Origin: Flavicella sediminum
GTDB taxonomy: Bacteria; Bacteroidota; Bacteroidia; Flavobacteriales; Flavobacteriaceae
Direction: 5' to 3'
NCBI RefSeq assembly: GCF_006381105.1
Contig: NZ_VDET01000002.1
Coordinates: forward strand, 1-64,000
Length of the DNA stretch: 64,000 nt
The notes under the pieces are model-generated. The model did no database searches and was not told the origin of the DNA. It worked only from the letters and a program-made list of their open reading frames with translations. Position numbers and translations under genes: made by a program. This document shows positions 25,474 through 33,965 of this stretch, in pieces. Each line of letters begins with the position of its first letter. Position 1 is the stretch's first letter.

Positions 25474-25806
25474 TATAGTATTCTTTATGAGCGAACAAAA
25501 ATAAGGATTTTCATTTCATTATTTATACTTAGTTTTTAAAAAAGCTAAAAATAATCTAATATTCTATTTTAGATTCCTATCATAACGGCATCCTCATTAA
25601 AACTTATAAAAAATTAAGAATCTCCTAAAATCTGCTTTTTGACTCTGACTTGCCTCTAGAAACGAAACCTCACAAAAAAAACACCGTCCTTAATCAATTA
25701 AAAATTAGCAAAATATGATCGTATTATTTTACTATGCATGCATAGTTTTTTTGAAAAAAAAACAGTAACTTCGCTTTGCAAAATTAACCTTATAAGTCAC
25801 TATATA
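25474..25806. other. Divergent intergenic region between pdhB and etfB
   Basis: This 333-bp AT-rich stretch contains no convincing gene and no tRNA. It must hold the promoters of the two divergent units. A short palindrome TATGCATGCATA lies near 25734-25745. I chose not to start etfB at the upstream ATG at 25738, because the 23 added residues have no counterpart in EtfB and would cover this region. Confidence 0.6.
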
Positions 25807-26553
25807 ATGAAAATTCTAGTATGTATTAGTCACGTACCCGATACGACTTCAAAAATAAACTTCACTGATAACAATTCAGCATTTGACACCACAGGTGTTC
25901 AATATGTCATAAATCCATATGATGAATTTGCACTAAGTCGTGCCATGTGGTTCAAAGAAAAACAAGGAGCAACGGTAACAGTGATTACTGTTGGAAACGC
26001 CACTACAGAGCCTACTTTAAGAAAATGCTTGGCCATTGGTGCAGATGATGCAATCAGAATAAATACCGAAGCATTAGACGGTTTTCAAGTTGCGAAAGAA
26101 TTGGCAGAAGTTGCGAAAGCAAATGCTTATGATTTGATTTTAACAGGTAGAGAATCGATTGATTATAATGGCGCTATGGTTCCAGGAATGCTAGCTGCAC
26201 TTTTAGATTTTAATTTTATAAATGCCTGTGTAGGTGTAGAAATTGAAAGTGGCGCAGTTACAGCTTCAAAAGAAATTGATGGAGGTACAGAAACTTTAGC
26301 GACTACATTGCCTGCAGTAATTGCGGGACAAAAAGGTTTGGTTGAAGAAAAGGATTTACGCATTCCAAACATGCGAGGAATTATGATGGCACGTAAAAAA
26401 CCACTTGCCATAGTTGAACCTCAAACGATAGAAGTAGCTACAAAAGCAATTAATTTTGAAAAGCCAGCTGAAAAGTCGGCTTGTAAATTAGTAGATGCTT
26501 CAAACATTGATGGATTAATTGATTTATTACACAACGAGGCGAAAGTAATTTAA
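25807..26553 (+). CDS. etfB: Electron transfer flavoprotein beta subunit
   Basis: The product is 248 aa from the ATG at 25807 (MKILVCISHVPDTTSKI), the usual EtfB N-terminus. An upstream in-frame ATG would add 23 residues not seen in the family. It has the AMP-binding words GRESIDYNGAMVPGMLA and a typical VEEKDLRIPNMRGIMMARKK segment. EtfAB accepts electrons from acyl-CoA and related dehydrogenases and hands them to ETF-quinone oxidoreductase. It is followed 88 bp later by etfA. Confidence 0.93.
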   Translation: MKILVCISHVPDTTSKINFTDNNSAFDTTGVQYVINPYDEFALSRAMWFKEKQGATVTVITVGNATTEPTLRKCLAIGADDAIRINTEALDGFQVAKELAEVAKANAYDLILTGRESIDYNGAMVPGMLAALLDFNFINACVGVEIESGAVTASKEIDGGTETLATTLPAVIAGQKGLVEEKDLRIPNMRGIMMARKKPLAIVEPQTIEVATKAINFEKPAEKSACKLVDASNIDGLIDLLHNEAKVI

Positions 26554-26641
26554 CTTTTGGGGACCAAGTATCAAAAATGACCTATGGAGTTCCCTAAAAG
26601 AAATTCATTCGTCACAATTTATAATTTATAATAAAAAAAAT

Positions 26642-27604
26642 ATGTCTGTATTAGTTTTTGCCGAAGCATCGGAGGGGAAATTTAAAAAAATTGCTTTTGA
26701 AGCAGTTTCTTACGGAAAAAAAGTAGCAGAACAATTAGGAGTTTCATTAGTTGCATTGACTATAAACGCAGATAATGCTGCTGAATTGGCTGCCTATGGT
26801 GCTGCCAAAATCATAAAAGTAAATAATGAAGTTTTAAAAAGCTTTGATGCCAAAATTACGGCAAATATCATTCAACAAGTAGCAGAAAAAGAGGCCAGTC
26901 AAGTTGTGGTTATTGATTCTAGTTCTAACGGATTGTATCTAGCTCCATTGGTTGCTGTAAACTTAAATGCAGGATTTGCCTCGAACGTAATGGCAGCGCC
27001 TAGTTCTACAACTCCTTTTGTAGTAAAGAGAAAAGCTTTTTCAAACAAAGCATTCAATAACACGGAAATTAACACCGAAGTAAAAGTAATTGGCTTGGCA
27101 AAAAACTCTTTCGGAATTTTTGAAAACAACACAACGGCAAGCGAGGAAGACTTCTCTCCTGAAATCATTGCTTCTGGCGTGAGTTCTGTAGGGGTAAATA
27201 AAGCTTCAGGAAAAGTTACTATTGCCGATGCAGAAATAGTTGTTTCTGGTGGTAGAGGATTAAAAGGACCAGAAAACTGGGGATTAATTGAAGATTTAGC
27301 AGAAGTATTAGACGCAGCATTAGCTTGTTCTAAACCGGTTTCTGATTTAGGTTGGAGACCACATGGAGAACATGTAGGCCAGACCGGTAAACCTGTTGCC
27401 TCTAACTTATATATCGCCATTGGAATTTCAGGCGCCATACAACATGTTGCCGGAATCAACGCTTCCAAAGTAAAAGTTGTCATCAACACAGACCCTGAAG
27501 CTCCTTTCTTTAAAGTAGCTGACTATGGAATTGTTGGAGATGCTTTTGAAGTAGTTCCAGAATTAATTGAAAAGTTAAAAGCATTTAAGGCTCAAAATTC
27601 GTAA
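26642..27604 (+). CDS. etfA: Electron transfer flavoprotein alpha subunit
   Basis: The 320-aa product has the C-terminal FAD-binding domain with the known words VVSGGRGLKGPENW, ALACSKPVSDLGWRPHGEHVGQTG and AIGISGAIQHVAGI. The N-terminal half is the pseudo-symmetric Rossmann domain that packs on EtfB. It holds FAD and forms the heterodimer with the product of the gene upstream. A long hairpin follows the stop and ends the unit. Confidence 0.94.
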   Translation: MSVLVFAEASEGKFKKIAFEAVSYGKKVAEQLGVSLVALTINADNAAELAAYGAAKIIKVNNEVLKSFDAKITANIIQQVAEKEASQVVVIDSSSNGLYLAPLVAVNLNAGFASNVMAAPSSTTPFVVKRKAFSNKAFNNTEINTEVKVIGLAKNSFGIFENNTTASEEDFSPEIIASGVSSVGVNKASGKVTIADAEIVVSGGRGLKGPENWGLIEDLAEVLDAALACSKPVSDLGWRPHGEHVGQTGKPVASNLYIAIGISGAIQHVAGINASKVKVVINTDPEAPFFKVADYGIVGDAFEVVPELIEKLKAFKAQNS

Positions 27605-27629
27605 TTTTTATTAAATTGTGCCTTCAAAG

Positions 27630-27674
27630 ACAGTCTATACTAGTAAGATAATTTTGTCTTACAGTATAGACTGT
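27630..27674 (+). terminator. Terminator after etfA
   Basis: An 18-bp stem with a single bulged A (27630-27648 paired with 27657-27674) has an 8-base loop, followed by TTAATTTTT. It begins 25 bp after the etfA stop and ends 33 bp before the next ATG, so the next gene needs its own promoter or depends on read-through. Confidence 0.85.
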
Positions 27675-27707
27675 TTAATTTTTGCACCCGCTATAGCAGT
27701 ATCATAT

Positions 27708-28319
27708 ATGAGTTTAATTCAACTTGACATCAAAGGAATTTCGTACAGCCAAACCCAAAGTGGTGCTTATGCGCTTGTATTAACTGAAATAGACGGGAAC
27801 AGAACCTTACCTATTGTAATTGGCGCTTTTGAAGCTCAATCAATTGCCATTGCTCTGGAGAAAGAAATAAAACCTCCAAGACCATTGACACATGATTTGT
27901 TTAAAACCTTTTCAGATAGATTTCAAATTAATGTTACCAAAGTAATTATTCACAAATTAGTGGACGGTGTTTTTTTCTCTAGTTTAATTTGTGAAAGAGA
28001 TGGATTGGAAGAAATAATTGACGCCAGAACTTCTGACGCCATAGCTTTAGCAACTCGTTTTAACGCGCCTATTTTTACCTATGAGGCCATTTTAGAAAAA
28101 GCCGGGATTTACTTAAAGTTAGATGCAGAAGAAATTATTTCTGACACAAATGACTACGAACTAGAAGAAATTTTAGGAGAAGATTCGGATACCAATTCAG
28201 AAAATGAACTTTCCAAACTTTCCTTAAAAGAACTTAACGAAGCCTTAAACAACGCTGTTTCTCAAGAAGACTATGAGGCTGCGGCAATTATACGTGATGA
28301 AATAGACAAACGAGTTTAA
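27708..28319 (+). CDS. Bifunctional nuclease family protein with UVR motif
   Basis: The product is 203 aa from the ATG at 27708 (MSLIQLDIKGISYSQ). An upstream start at 27618 would run through the etfA terminator hairpin and is rejected. Residues about 1-135 are a BFN/DUF151 domain (LPIVIGAFEAQSIAIALE, RPLTHDLF, DARTSDAIALATRF). The C-terminal 35 residues (LKELNEALNNAVSQEDYEAA) form a UvrB/UvrC-type interaction motif. This two-part architecture is common in Bacteroidota. The family name comes from a plant nuclease; the bacterial role is not settled. Confidence 0.85.
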   Translation: MSLIQLDIKGISYSQTQSGAYALVLTEIDGNRTLPIVIGAFEAQSIAIALEKEIKPPRPLTHDLFKTFSDRFQINVTKVIIHKLVDGVFFSSLICERDGLEEIIDARTSDAIALATRFNAPIFTYEAILEKAGIYLKLDAEEIISDTNDYELEEILGEDSDTNSENELSKLSLKELNEALNNAVSQEDYEAAAIIRDEIDKRV

Positions 28320-28466
28320 CTTGTTTTTCACAATAACAACTGCTTTTTCAGACTGTTAATTACTTTTCTAAAAATATCTCAAGACTATTAAAAATTCTTT
28401 TTTGGTTTTCTTATTTTTGTGAAGATTGCCTTGTAACAAAAAGGCCATCTTTTTAAACAATTATAC

Positions 28467-29291
28467 ATGAAGCAATATTTAGATTTAGTAAAACACGTTC
28501 AAGAAAACGGTGTTTTTAAAGGAGACCGAACTGGAACAGGAACAAAAAGTGTATTTGGTTACCAAATGCGTTTCGACTTGTCCGAAGGATTTCCAATGGT
28601 TACCACCAAAAAGCTACACCTTAAATCTATTATTCATGAGTTACTTTGGTTTTTAAAAGGCGAAACTAATATTGCCTATTTACAAGAAAACAAAGTAAAA
28701 ATATGGGATGCCTGGGCAGATGAAAATGGAGATTTAGGCCCCGTTTACGGACATCAATGGAGAAGTTGGAATGGTGAAGAAATTGACCAAATTGCGGAAC
28801 TTATTGAAACCTTAAAAACAAACCCTAATAGCAGAAGAATGTTAGTCTCTGCATGGAACCCGAGTGTATTGCCTGACACCAGTATTTCTTTTGCTGAAAA
28901 TGTAGCCAATAACAAAGCTGCGTTGCCTCCTTGTCATGCTTTTTTCCAATTTTACGTTGCTGAAGGAAAACTTTCTTGTCAATTGTACCAAAGAAGTGCT
29001 GATATCTTTTTAGGAGTTCCTTTTAACATCGCATCGTATGCTTTGTTTACCATGATGATTGCTCAAGTAGTTGGCTTAGAAGTAGGAGAATTTATTCATA
29101 CTTTTGGTGATGCACATATTTACACCAATCATTTTGATCAAATAGAAGAACAACTGTCAAGAGAACCAAAGGCTTTACCTACCATGAAAATAAATCAAGA
29201 AATAAAATCAATTTTTGACTTTACCTTTGACGATTTTACTTTAGAAGGTTATGATCCTCATCCTTTAATTAAGGGAAAAGTATCTGTGTAA
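28467..29291 (+). CDS. thyA: Thymidylate synthase
   Basis: The 274-aa product matches the classical folate-dependent enzyme. It has the N-terminal [20 protein letters not shown] and the folate/dUMP sites VYGHQWRSW and [10 protein letters not shown]. The catalytic Cys is in [12 protein letters not shown], followed by [18 protein letters not shown] and [12 protein letters not shown]. It methylates dUMP to dTMP and yields dihydrofolate, which the DHFR encoded 238 bp downstream recycles. A TATTTTTG box (28412-28419) lies 47 bp upstream. Confidence 0.97.
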   Translation: MKQYLDLVKHVQENGVFKGDRTGTGTKSVFGYQMRFDLSEGFPMVTTKKLHLKSIIHELLWFLKGETNIAYLQENKVKIWDAWADENGDLGPVYGHQWRSWNGEEIDQIAELIETLKTNPNSRRMLVSAWNPSVLPDTSISFAENVANNKAALPPCHAFFQFYVAEGKLSCQLYQRSADIFLGVPFNIASYALFTMMIAQVVGLEVGEFIHTFGDAHIYTNHFDQIEEQLSREPKALPTMKINQEIKSIFDFTFDDFTLEGYDPHPLIKGKVSV

Positions 29292-29325
29292 TTATCAAAA
29301 CAAAAACAAACTAAAATAAAATGCT

Positions 29326-29412
29326 ATGAAAAAATTTATTTAGTGCTTGTTTTTTGTTGTCCACTTTAAGTAAGACTAAACAGCAGTTTAAAAAAAAGTA
29401 AAGAGGCATTCA
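29326..29412 (+). other. Possible decayed small secreted-protein gene between thyA and folA
   Basis: The ATG at 29326 gives only MKKFI before a stop. Changing the length of the following A6 run by one or two bases yields MKKIYLVLVFCCPL or MKKNLFSACFLLSTLSKTKQ, both like signal peptides. This may be the wreck of a small exported protein gene or a chance effect of AT-rich sequence. The rest of the 238-bp gap holds nothing I recognise. Confidence 0.2.
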
Positions 29413-29529
29413 ACCAAAAAAGATAAACAAAAAATACAAGCTTTTCAAAATTCAAAGGCAACTAGAAAAAACATCTACTGTACTTTCCTATTCCCCTTAG
29501 CTTTGAATTGCTTACATAATTAGTATACA

Positions 29530-30012
29530 ATGACAACAATAATAGCCGCAATTGCAAACAACAATGCATTGGGTAAAGACAATGACCTTATATGGCACTT
29601 ACCCGCAGACTTAATTCGATTTAGAAAAACAACTACAGGTCACCATATAATTATGGGTCGCAATACTTACGAGTCTATAGGAAAACCTTTGCCCAATAGA
29701 ACAACCGTAATAATTACTAGAAACCCTGCCTATAAAGCAGAAGGCTGCATCATTGTTAATTCTATTGAAGCTGCTTTGGAAATTGCAAAAAACGATGAAA
29801 GTCCTTTTATAATAGGAGGCGCAGAAATTTACAAACAAGCCATTTCTTTGGTAGATCAATTAGACATTACAGAAGTACATCATGATTTTGAAGCGGATGT
29901 GTTTTTTCCAGAAATAGATTTAACAGTTTGGAAGGAAACCAAACGAAAACGTTTTACAACGGATGAAAAGAATAAGTACGAATATAGCTTTGTATCTTAT
30001 TCCAAAAAATAA
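29530..30012 (+). CDS. folA: Dihydrofolate reductase
   Basis: The 160-aa product is a normal-length chromosomal DHFR. It has MTTIIAAIANNNALGKDNDL at the N-terminus (Met20-loop region NALGKDNDLIWHLPAD), HHIIMGRNTYESIGKPLPNR for NADPH and folate binding, and FIIGGAEIYKQA. It reduces dihydrofolate to tetrahydrofolate with NADPH and works with ThyA upstream. A terminator hairpin follows closely. Confidence 0.96.
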   Translation: MTTIIAAIANNNALGKDNDLIWHLPADLIRFRKTTTGHHIIMGRNTYESIGKPLPNRTTVIITRNPAYKAEGCIIVNSIEAALEIAKNDESPFIIGGAEIYKQAISLVDQLDITEVHHDFEADVFFPEIDLTVWKETKRKRFTTDEKNKYEYSFVSYSKK

Positions 30013-30020
30013 GGCATAAA

Positions 30021-30056
30021 AAAAAGGAGAAATCTCTAAGAGATTTGCTCCTTTTT
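30021..30056 (+). terminator. Terminator after folA
   Basis: The stem AAAAAGGAG+AAATCTC pairs with GAGATTT+CTCCTTTTT with one bulged G and a 3-base loop. It lies 8 bp after the stop and ends in T5. Confidence 0.88.
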
Positions 30057-30332
30057 CTAAACTAAACTTAAACCAATCTTTGATAAAATAATATCATTGT
30101 AGTGAGAATTGATCGTTAGAAGTAACCACTCAACCTTCAATCAATAATCTGATATTAACATCAAATTATGTGACAAAGATACGACCGTTCCAAAGATATA
30201 TACCTCATCTTAATTGTCATATATATATGCTATTTTAACCTAGTTGATTTTTTATGACTTTATTAACGATAATATAACACAGAAAAAGACGCGATATTCA
30301 GTATATTTGCTAAGCCCTTAAGAAACAGCATT
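30057..30332. other. Non-coding region before the AraC gene
   Basis: With the terminator this makes a 320-bp gap without a gene. It is AT-rich, has no convincing ORF or RNA fold, and includes an alternating ATATATAT stretch near 30222-30229. A perfect -7 box TATATTTG (30302-30309) lies 23 bp before the AraC ATG without a TTG at the proper -33 distance, which would suit an activated promoter. Confidence 0.5.
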
Positions 30333-31205
30333 ATGAATACGACAAAACCTACTTTCAGAAAAATAGAACCCGATTTTGGAAGCTCTTTCCTGTTAAAACA
30401 CTACAAAGACTCCGTAAAAGATCGTTTTCCATTTTGGCATTTTCATCCTGAATTAGAATTGGTATATGTAAATCATGGCGGGGGAAAAAGACATATTGGA
30501 AATCATATTTCTTATTTTAAAAACAGTCAGTTGGTATTGGTTGGTTCTAATTTACCTCATATGGGGTATACCGATAGACTTACTACCAATGGAACGGAAA
30601 CTATTGTGCAAATGAAGCCCGATTTTTTGGGTGAAGCTTTTATCAACTTACCCGAAACAGACGCCATTCACAAATTATTTGAACGTGCGAAGATGGGCTT
30701 GTTGTTTCATCCTAAAATAAAAAAAGAAGTCGGTCCAAAAATAACACAATTGATTCGCTTGCAAGGAATTTCTAGATTGTTAAAATTCATTGAAATACTA
30801 CATGAACTTGCCATCACAGAAGATTACACCATGTTAAATGCGCAAGATTTTGCTGTTGAAGTATACCAACAAGACAATGATCGAGTGGATCAAATTTTTA
30901 AATACATTACTAAAAACTTCCAAAGTCATATTGCTTTAGAAGACATTGCAGAAGAGGTAAATATGACACCACCTTCCTTTTGTCGTTATTTAAAAAAGGT
31001 AACTGGGAAAACATTTACAGCTTTGGTAAATGAATATAGAATTGTACATGCGTCAAAACTATTGGCTGAAAAACCGACAAGTATTACCGATATTTGTTAC
31101 GAAAGTGGCTTTAATAATTTTTCTCATTTCAACAAATTATTTAAGAAAAAAACAGGTTGGAGTCCTTCTAACTATCGAAATGAAATGAAGAGAATTATTA
31201 CCTAA
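30333..31205 (+). CDS. AraC-family transcriptional regulator with cupin-like sensor
   Basis: The 290-aa product has an N-terminal cupin-like domain (about 10-150: FPFWHFHPELELVYVNHGGG, with His residues that could bind metal or ligand). The C-terminal AraC-type double HTH (about 190-288) includes VDQIFKYITKNFQSHIALED, SITDICYESGFNNFSHFNKL and FKKKTGWSPSNYR. Such regulators usually control sugar or sugar-acid genes. It is separated from the sugar-acid operon only by the three tandem repeats and is convergent with it, so a link is possible but not proven. It is transcribed alone. Confidence 0.88.
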   Translation: MNTTKPTFRKIEPDFGSSFLLKHYKDSVKDRFPFWHFHPELELVYVNHGGGKRHIGNHISYFKNSQLVLVGSNLPHMGYTDRLTTNGTETIVQMKPDFLGEAFINLPETDAIHKLFERAKMGLLFHPKIKKEVGPKITQLIRLQGISRLLKFIEILHELAITEDYTMLNAQDFAVEVYQQDNDRVDQIFKYITKNFQSHIALEDIAEEVNMTPPSFCRYLKKVTGKTFTALVNEYRIVHASKLLAEKPTSITDICYESGFNNFSHFNKLFKKKTGWSPSNYRNEMKRIIT

Positions 31206-31233
31206 TTCCATTTCTTTTAAAATACAACAAATC

Positions 31234-31341
31234 CAATTGAGTGCAGTTACTAATGAACTGTATACCAATAACCTTTTATGATGAAATAATTGTAAACCAA
31301 AGCATAAATCCCTAATAACCACAAAAGGAACCACTCAATTG
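31234..31341. repeat. Tandem structured element, copy 1
   Basis: It is bounded by a perfect 10-bp inverted pair CAATTGAGTG/CACTCAATTG. Inside, an inner hairpin pairs CAGTT with AACTG, where the other copies have CAATT with AATTG, a compensatory change. The right third (AACCACAAAAGGAACCACTC) is identical in all three copies. Confidence 0.85.
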
Positions 31342-31384
31342 ATCCTTGTATTTTATGTCTTTCTTTTTTTACTATTAAAATTGT

Positions 31385-31495
31385 CAATTGAGCGCAATTC
31401 AAATGAATTGTATGCCTTAAACACTTCTTATGATGAATTCATTTATTTAACCTCAGCATAAATTCCCATTAACCACAAAAGGAACCACTCAATTG
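31385..31495. repeat. Tandem structured element, copy 2
   Basis: It has the same layout as copy 1. The outer stem extends to 14 bp (AATTGTCAATTGAG with CTCAATTGACAATT). One outer pair is C opposite A on the plus strand but would be a U-G wobble in a minus-strand RNA. The inner hairpin is CAATTC/GAATTG. Confidence 0.85.
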
Positions 31496-31545
31496 ACAAT
31501 TGTTTTATTCTATAAATTTTTGTAAGTTGTACTTTTAATAATTGT

Positions 31546-31655
31546 CAAATTGAGTGCAATTCATATAAATTGTATACCAATAACCTTTTTTATGATGAAC
31601 TAATTTTTAACCTCAGCATAAATTCCTAATAACCACAAAAGGAACCACTCAATTG
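31546..31655. repeat. Tandem structured element, copy 3
   Basis: It is closest to copy 2 in its right half and to copy 1 around TATACCAATAACC. The outer stem carries one extra A (CAAATTGAGTG). The inner hairpin is CAATT/AATTG. It ends 9 bp before the stop codon of the minus-strand oxidoreductase gene. Confidence 0.85.
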
Positions 31656-31664
31656 ACAATTGTA

Positions 31665-32693
31665 TTATATTTTTATTACTTTATTTTTTTCACTCGATGC
31701 ATATACCGCATCCTGTATTCTTAAATTTTTTAAATACTCCGCTCCTTCCGTTTCAAATTCTTGTTTGTTTATAATTCCGGAAACAAAATGTCGTTGTGTT
31801 TCAAACACACAATCTCCAGAGAAATTATTTTTTGAATAGGCATAAACATATTTTTCTTCTTTAGCTCCTAATAATTGTAGGCTAATACTCCCATCGCTAT
31901 GCAACCTTATCGTTCCTTTATTCCCTTCAACAAGCATTACCCCAAAAGTTAACCTTGGATCTTCTGCTGTATTTTCGTTAAATCTATTGGCATCTAACAT
32001 ACCAAAAGCTCCTGATGAAAAATCAAAATGCACCCAAGCCAAATCTTCACCAGCTATATTTTTATTCAAATTTCTTAATCGGGCATATACACTTTCCACT
32101 TCTCCTCCTAAAAAACGAAACGTATCAATAAAATGAACACCCGTTTCATACATCAACAATTTTGACATCGTTCTAAAATAGGGCTGTCTATCTAAATACG
32201 CATCTTCAGCCCAGCCATCACCGGTTCTTAATCGAAAATTAATCGTGTGTATTTTATCGCCAATTATTCCTGTATTTATTAATTTCTTTATCTCGCGATG
32301 CCATGGCTGAAATCTAAAATTTTCATGAACCATCAATCTAACAGCTCCATCTTTAAATAAATTAACGATAGCCTCAGCTGTTTCTAAAGAACCTCCAAAA
32401 GGTTTCTGACAAATTACATGTACTTTATATTTTACCGCTAGTTTACACAATTCAAAATGTGATTCTGGAGGCGTAATGATATCTATAAAATCCGGACGCT
32501 CAGTCTTCAACATTTCTTCAACATGTGTATAACTGTTTCCTAAGGAATATTTATCAGCAGACAGCTTTGCTTTCTCTAGAGAAAAATCACAAACAGCAAC
32601 TATTTTCACATTGTCCATTCGTTGCCAAGCTTCAAAATGAAACTGGCTAAAATACCCTGAACCTATACAAACACCTTTTAATATTTTCATCAT
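31665..32693 (-). CDS. Gfo/Idh/MocA-family oxidoreductase
   Basis: The 342-aa product has an N-terminal Rossmann fold (VCIGSGYFSQFHFEAWQRM for NAD(P) binding) and the family word CQKPFGGSLETAE, in place of the common EKP motif. A C-terminal alpha/beta substrate domain follows (about 125-340). Members oxidise or reduce sugars and sugar acids. It is the last gene of the sugar-acid operon and starts directly after the MFS stop codon. The substrate is unknown, but the context points to a short or branched sugar acid. Confidence 0.85.
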   Translation of the reverse strand: MMKILKGVCIGSGYFSQFHFEAWQRMDNVKIVAVCDFSLEKAKLSADKYSLGNSYTHVEEMLKTERPDFIDIITPPESHFELCKLAVKYKVHVICQKPFGGSLETAEAIVNLFKDGAVRLMVHENFRFQPWHREIKKLINTGIIGDKIHTINFRLRTGDGWAEDAYLDRQPYFRTMSKLLMYETGVHFIDTFRFLGGEVESVYARLRNLNKNIAGEDLAWVHFDFSSGAFGMLDANRFNENTAEDPRLTFGVMLVEGNKGTIRLHSDGSISLQLLGAKEEKYVYAYSKNNFSGDCVFETQRHFVSGIINKQEFETEGAEYLKNLRIQDAVYASSEKNKVIKI

Positions 32694-33965
32694 TTAATAC
32701 ATTTTATATGATTTTTCAGGACGAACTTTTAACCATAAAAATATTGCTATTACATTAAACAAAGCTCCTAAGTAAAAAAACAATTCCACAGAACCTGTCC
32801 AACCTTGAATATAAGGAAACAACAAAGCGGTAATAAATGCACCTACATTTCCAGCCATGTTCATGGTTCCAGAAACGGCGCCCGCATGTTTTTCTCCTAT
32901 ATCTATACAAAATGCCCAAGAAGAAGGTAAGGTCATATCGGCTCCAAAAATGGCCAAACTTAAAAACAAAATAGCCCCTTCAACAGTTTCCATATGAACA
33001 CTCATTAACAAACCTATAGCTGCCAATGCAAAACCTAAAGAAGCTGGTAAAACTCTTGCTTTTTTCCATTGCCCTTTCTTATAAATAAAATCACTTAAAA
33101 ATCCAGAAAACCAATTTCCAAAAGCTCCAAAAATTAAAGGGATGGCCGCATACATTCCTGCTTCAACATTTTCTAAACCGTATTTAGATTTTACATGCGG
33201 AAACAACCAAGTAAGCGCAAAGAAAAACGTAAAATTGCTACAAAAATATTGTCCCATAGCCAGCCACATGTTTTTAGATTTCAACAATCTTTGAAAATCT
33301 AATTTTTCTCCTGGCACATCTTTGGCTTTTTGCTGTCTGTTTTCAACAATATAAGCGACTTCCTCTTTATTTAATGAGGGATGCTCTTCTGGATTGTCTC
33401 TGAAAAAAGCATACCATACAACAGCCCAAATAATTCCTATAAGTCCTAGAATAAAAAAAGTATTTTTCCATCCAAACCCATCTAATAAATAGGCTACAAG
33501 TGGCAATGAAAACGCAGCACCTAAGCGAGATCCTGAAAAATTAATTCCGGTCACCAATCCTCTTTCCGACATGGGAATCCAACTATACACCGCCCTTGAA
33601 ATACTTGGAAAAGCACCGGCTTCTCCTGCTCCAAACAAAAACCGAACAATTAATAAGGAAACAAAATTCCATACCAAACCGGTAAATGCCGTAAATACGG
33701 ACCAGATAATAACAATGGCAGAAAGTATTTTTCTTGGTCCAAATTTATCCGCTAAAATTCCACTTGGTGTTTGACACAAAGCATAGCCCAAAGCAAATAC
33801 AGAAAGTACCCAACCCATTTGTTTATCTGACAATAATAAATCTTCAGAAATAGAATCTTTAGCTACAGAAATACAAACTCTATCGATATATAATAATAAG
33901 GACAATAGGAAAGTTCCTAGAACCATGAAATATCGTCTTGGAAAAAATTTAGTGGTTTTATTCAT
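32694..33965 (-). CDS. MFS transporter, sugar-acid (ACS) type
   Basis: The 423-aa product has twelve hydrophobic segments. Loop words fit the anion:cation symporter branch of the major facilitator superfamily: YIDRVCISVAKDSI, GILADKFGPRK, RFLFGAGEAGAFPSISR. That branch includes hexuronate and tartrate carriers. It sits in the inner membrane and would bring the operon's substrate into the cell. It overlaps the kinase gene by 8 bp, so it is part of the same operon. Confidence 0.88.
   Translation of the reverse strand: MNKTTKFFPRRYFMVLGTFLLSLLLYIDRVCISVAKDSISEDLLLSDKQMGWVLSVFALGYALCQTPSGILADKFGPRKILSAIVIIWSVFTAFTGLVWNFVSLLIVRFLFGAGEAGAFPSISRAVYSWIPMSERGLVTGINFSGSRLGAAFSLPLVAYLLDGFGWKNTFFILGLIGIIWAVVWYAFFRDNPEEHPSLNKEEVAYIVENRQQKAKDVPGEKLDFQRLLKSKNMWLAMGQYFCSNFTFFFALTWLFPHVKSKYGLENVEAGMYAAIPLIFGAFGNWFSGFLSDFIYKKGQWKKARVLPASLGFALAAIGLLMSVHMETVEGAILFLSLAIFGADMTLPSSWAFCIDIGEKHAGAVSGTMNMAGNVGAFITALLFPYIQGWTGSVELFFYLGALFNVIAIFLWLKVRPEKSYKMY

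Noticed and set aside
25738-25806. Longer start of etfB
   Set aside because: The added 23 residues are not found in EtfB proteins, whose N-terminus matches the ATG at 25807.
26899-27489. Minus-strand 196-aa ORF in etfA
   Set aside because: It is fully inside a well-supported gene and its composition is that of the antisense of an alanine- and valine-rich protein.
27618-27707. Longer start of the bifunctional nuclease gene
   Set aside because: The extension runs through the terminator hairpin of etfA and has no family counterpart; the ATG at 27708 fits the family.
31234-31655. Integron attC sites
   Set aside because: There is no IntI-type integrase, no cassette ORFs between copies, and the core-site words expected of attC are not seen.
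31234-31655. CRISPR repeats
   Set aside because: Units are about 110 bp with internal hairpins and only three copies, unlike CRISPR repeats.
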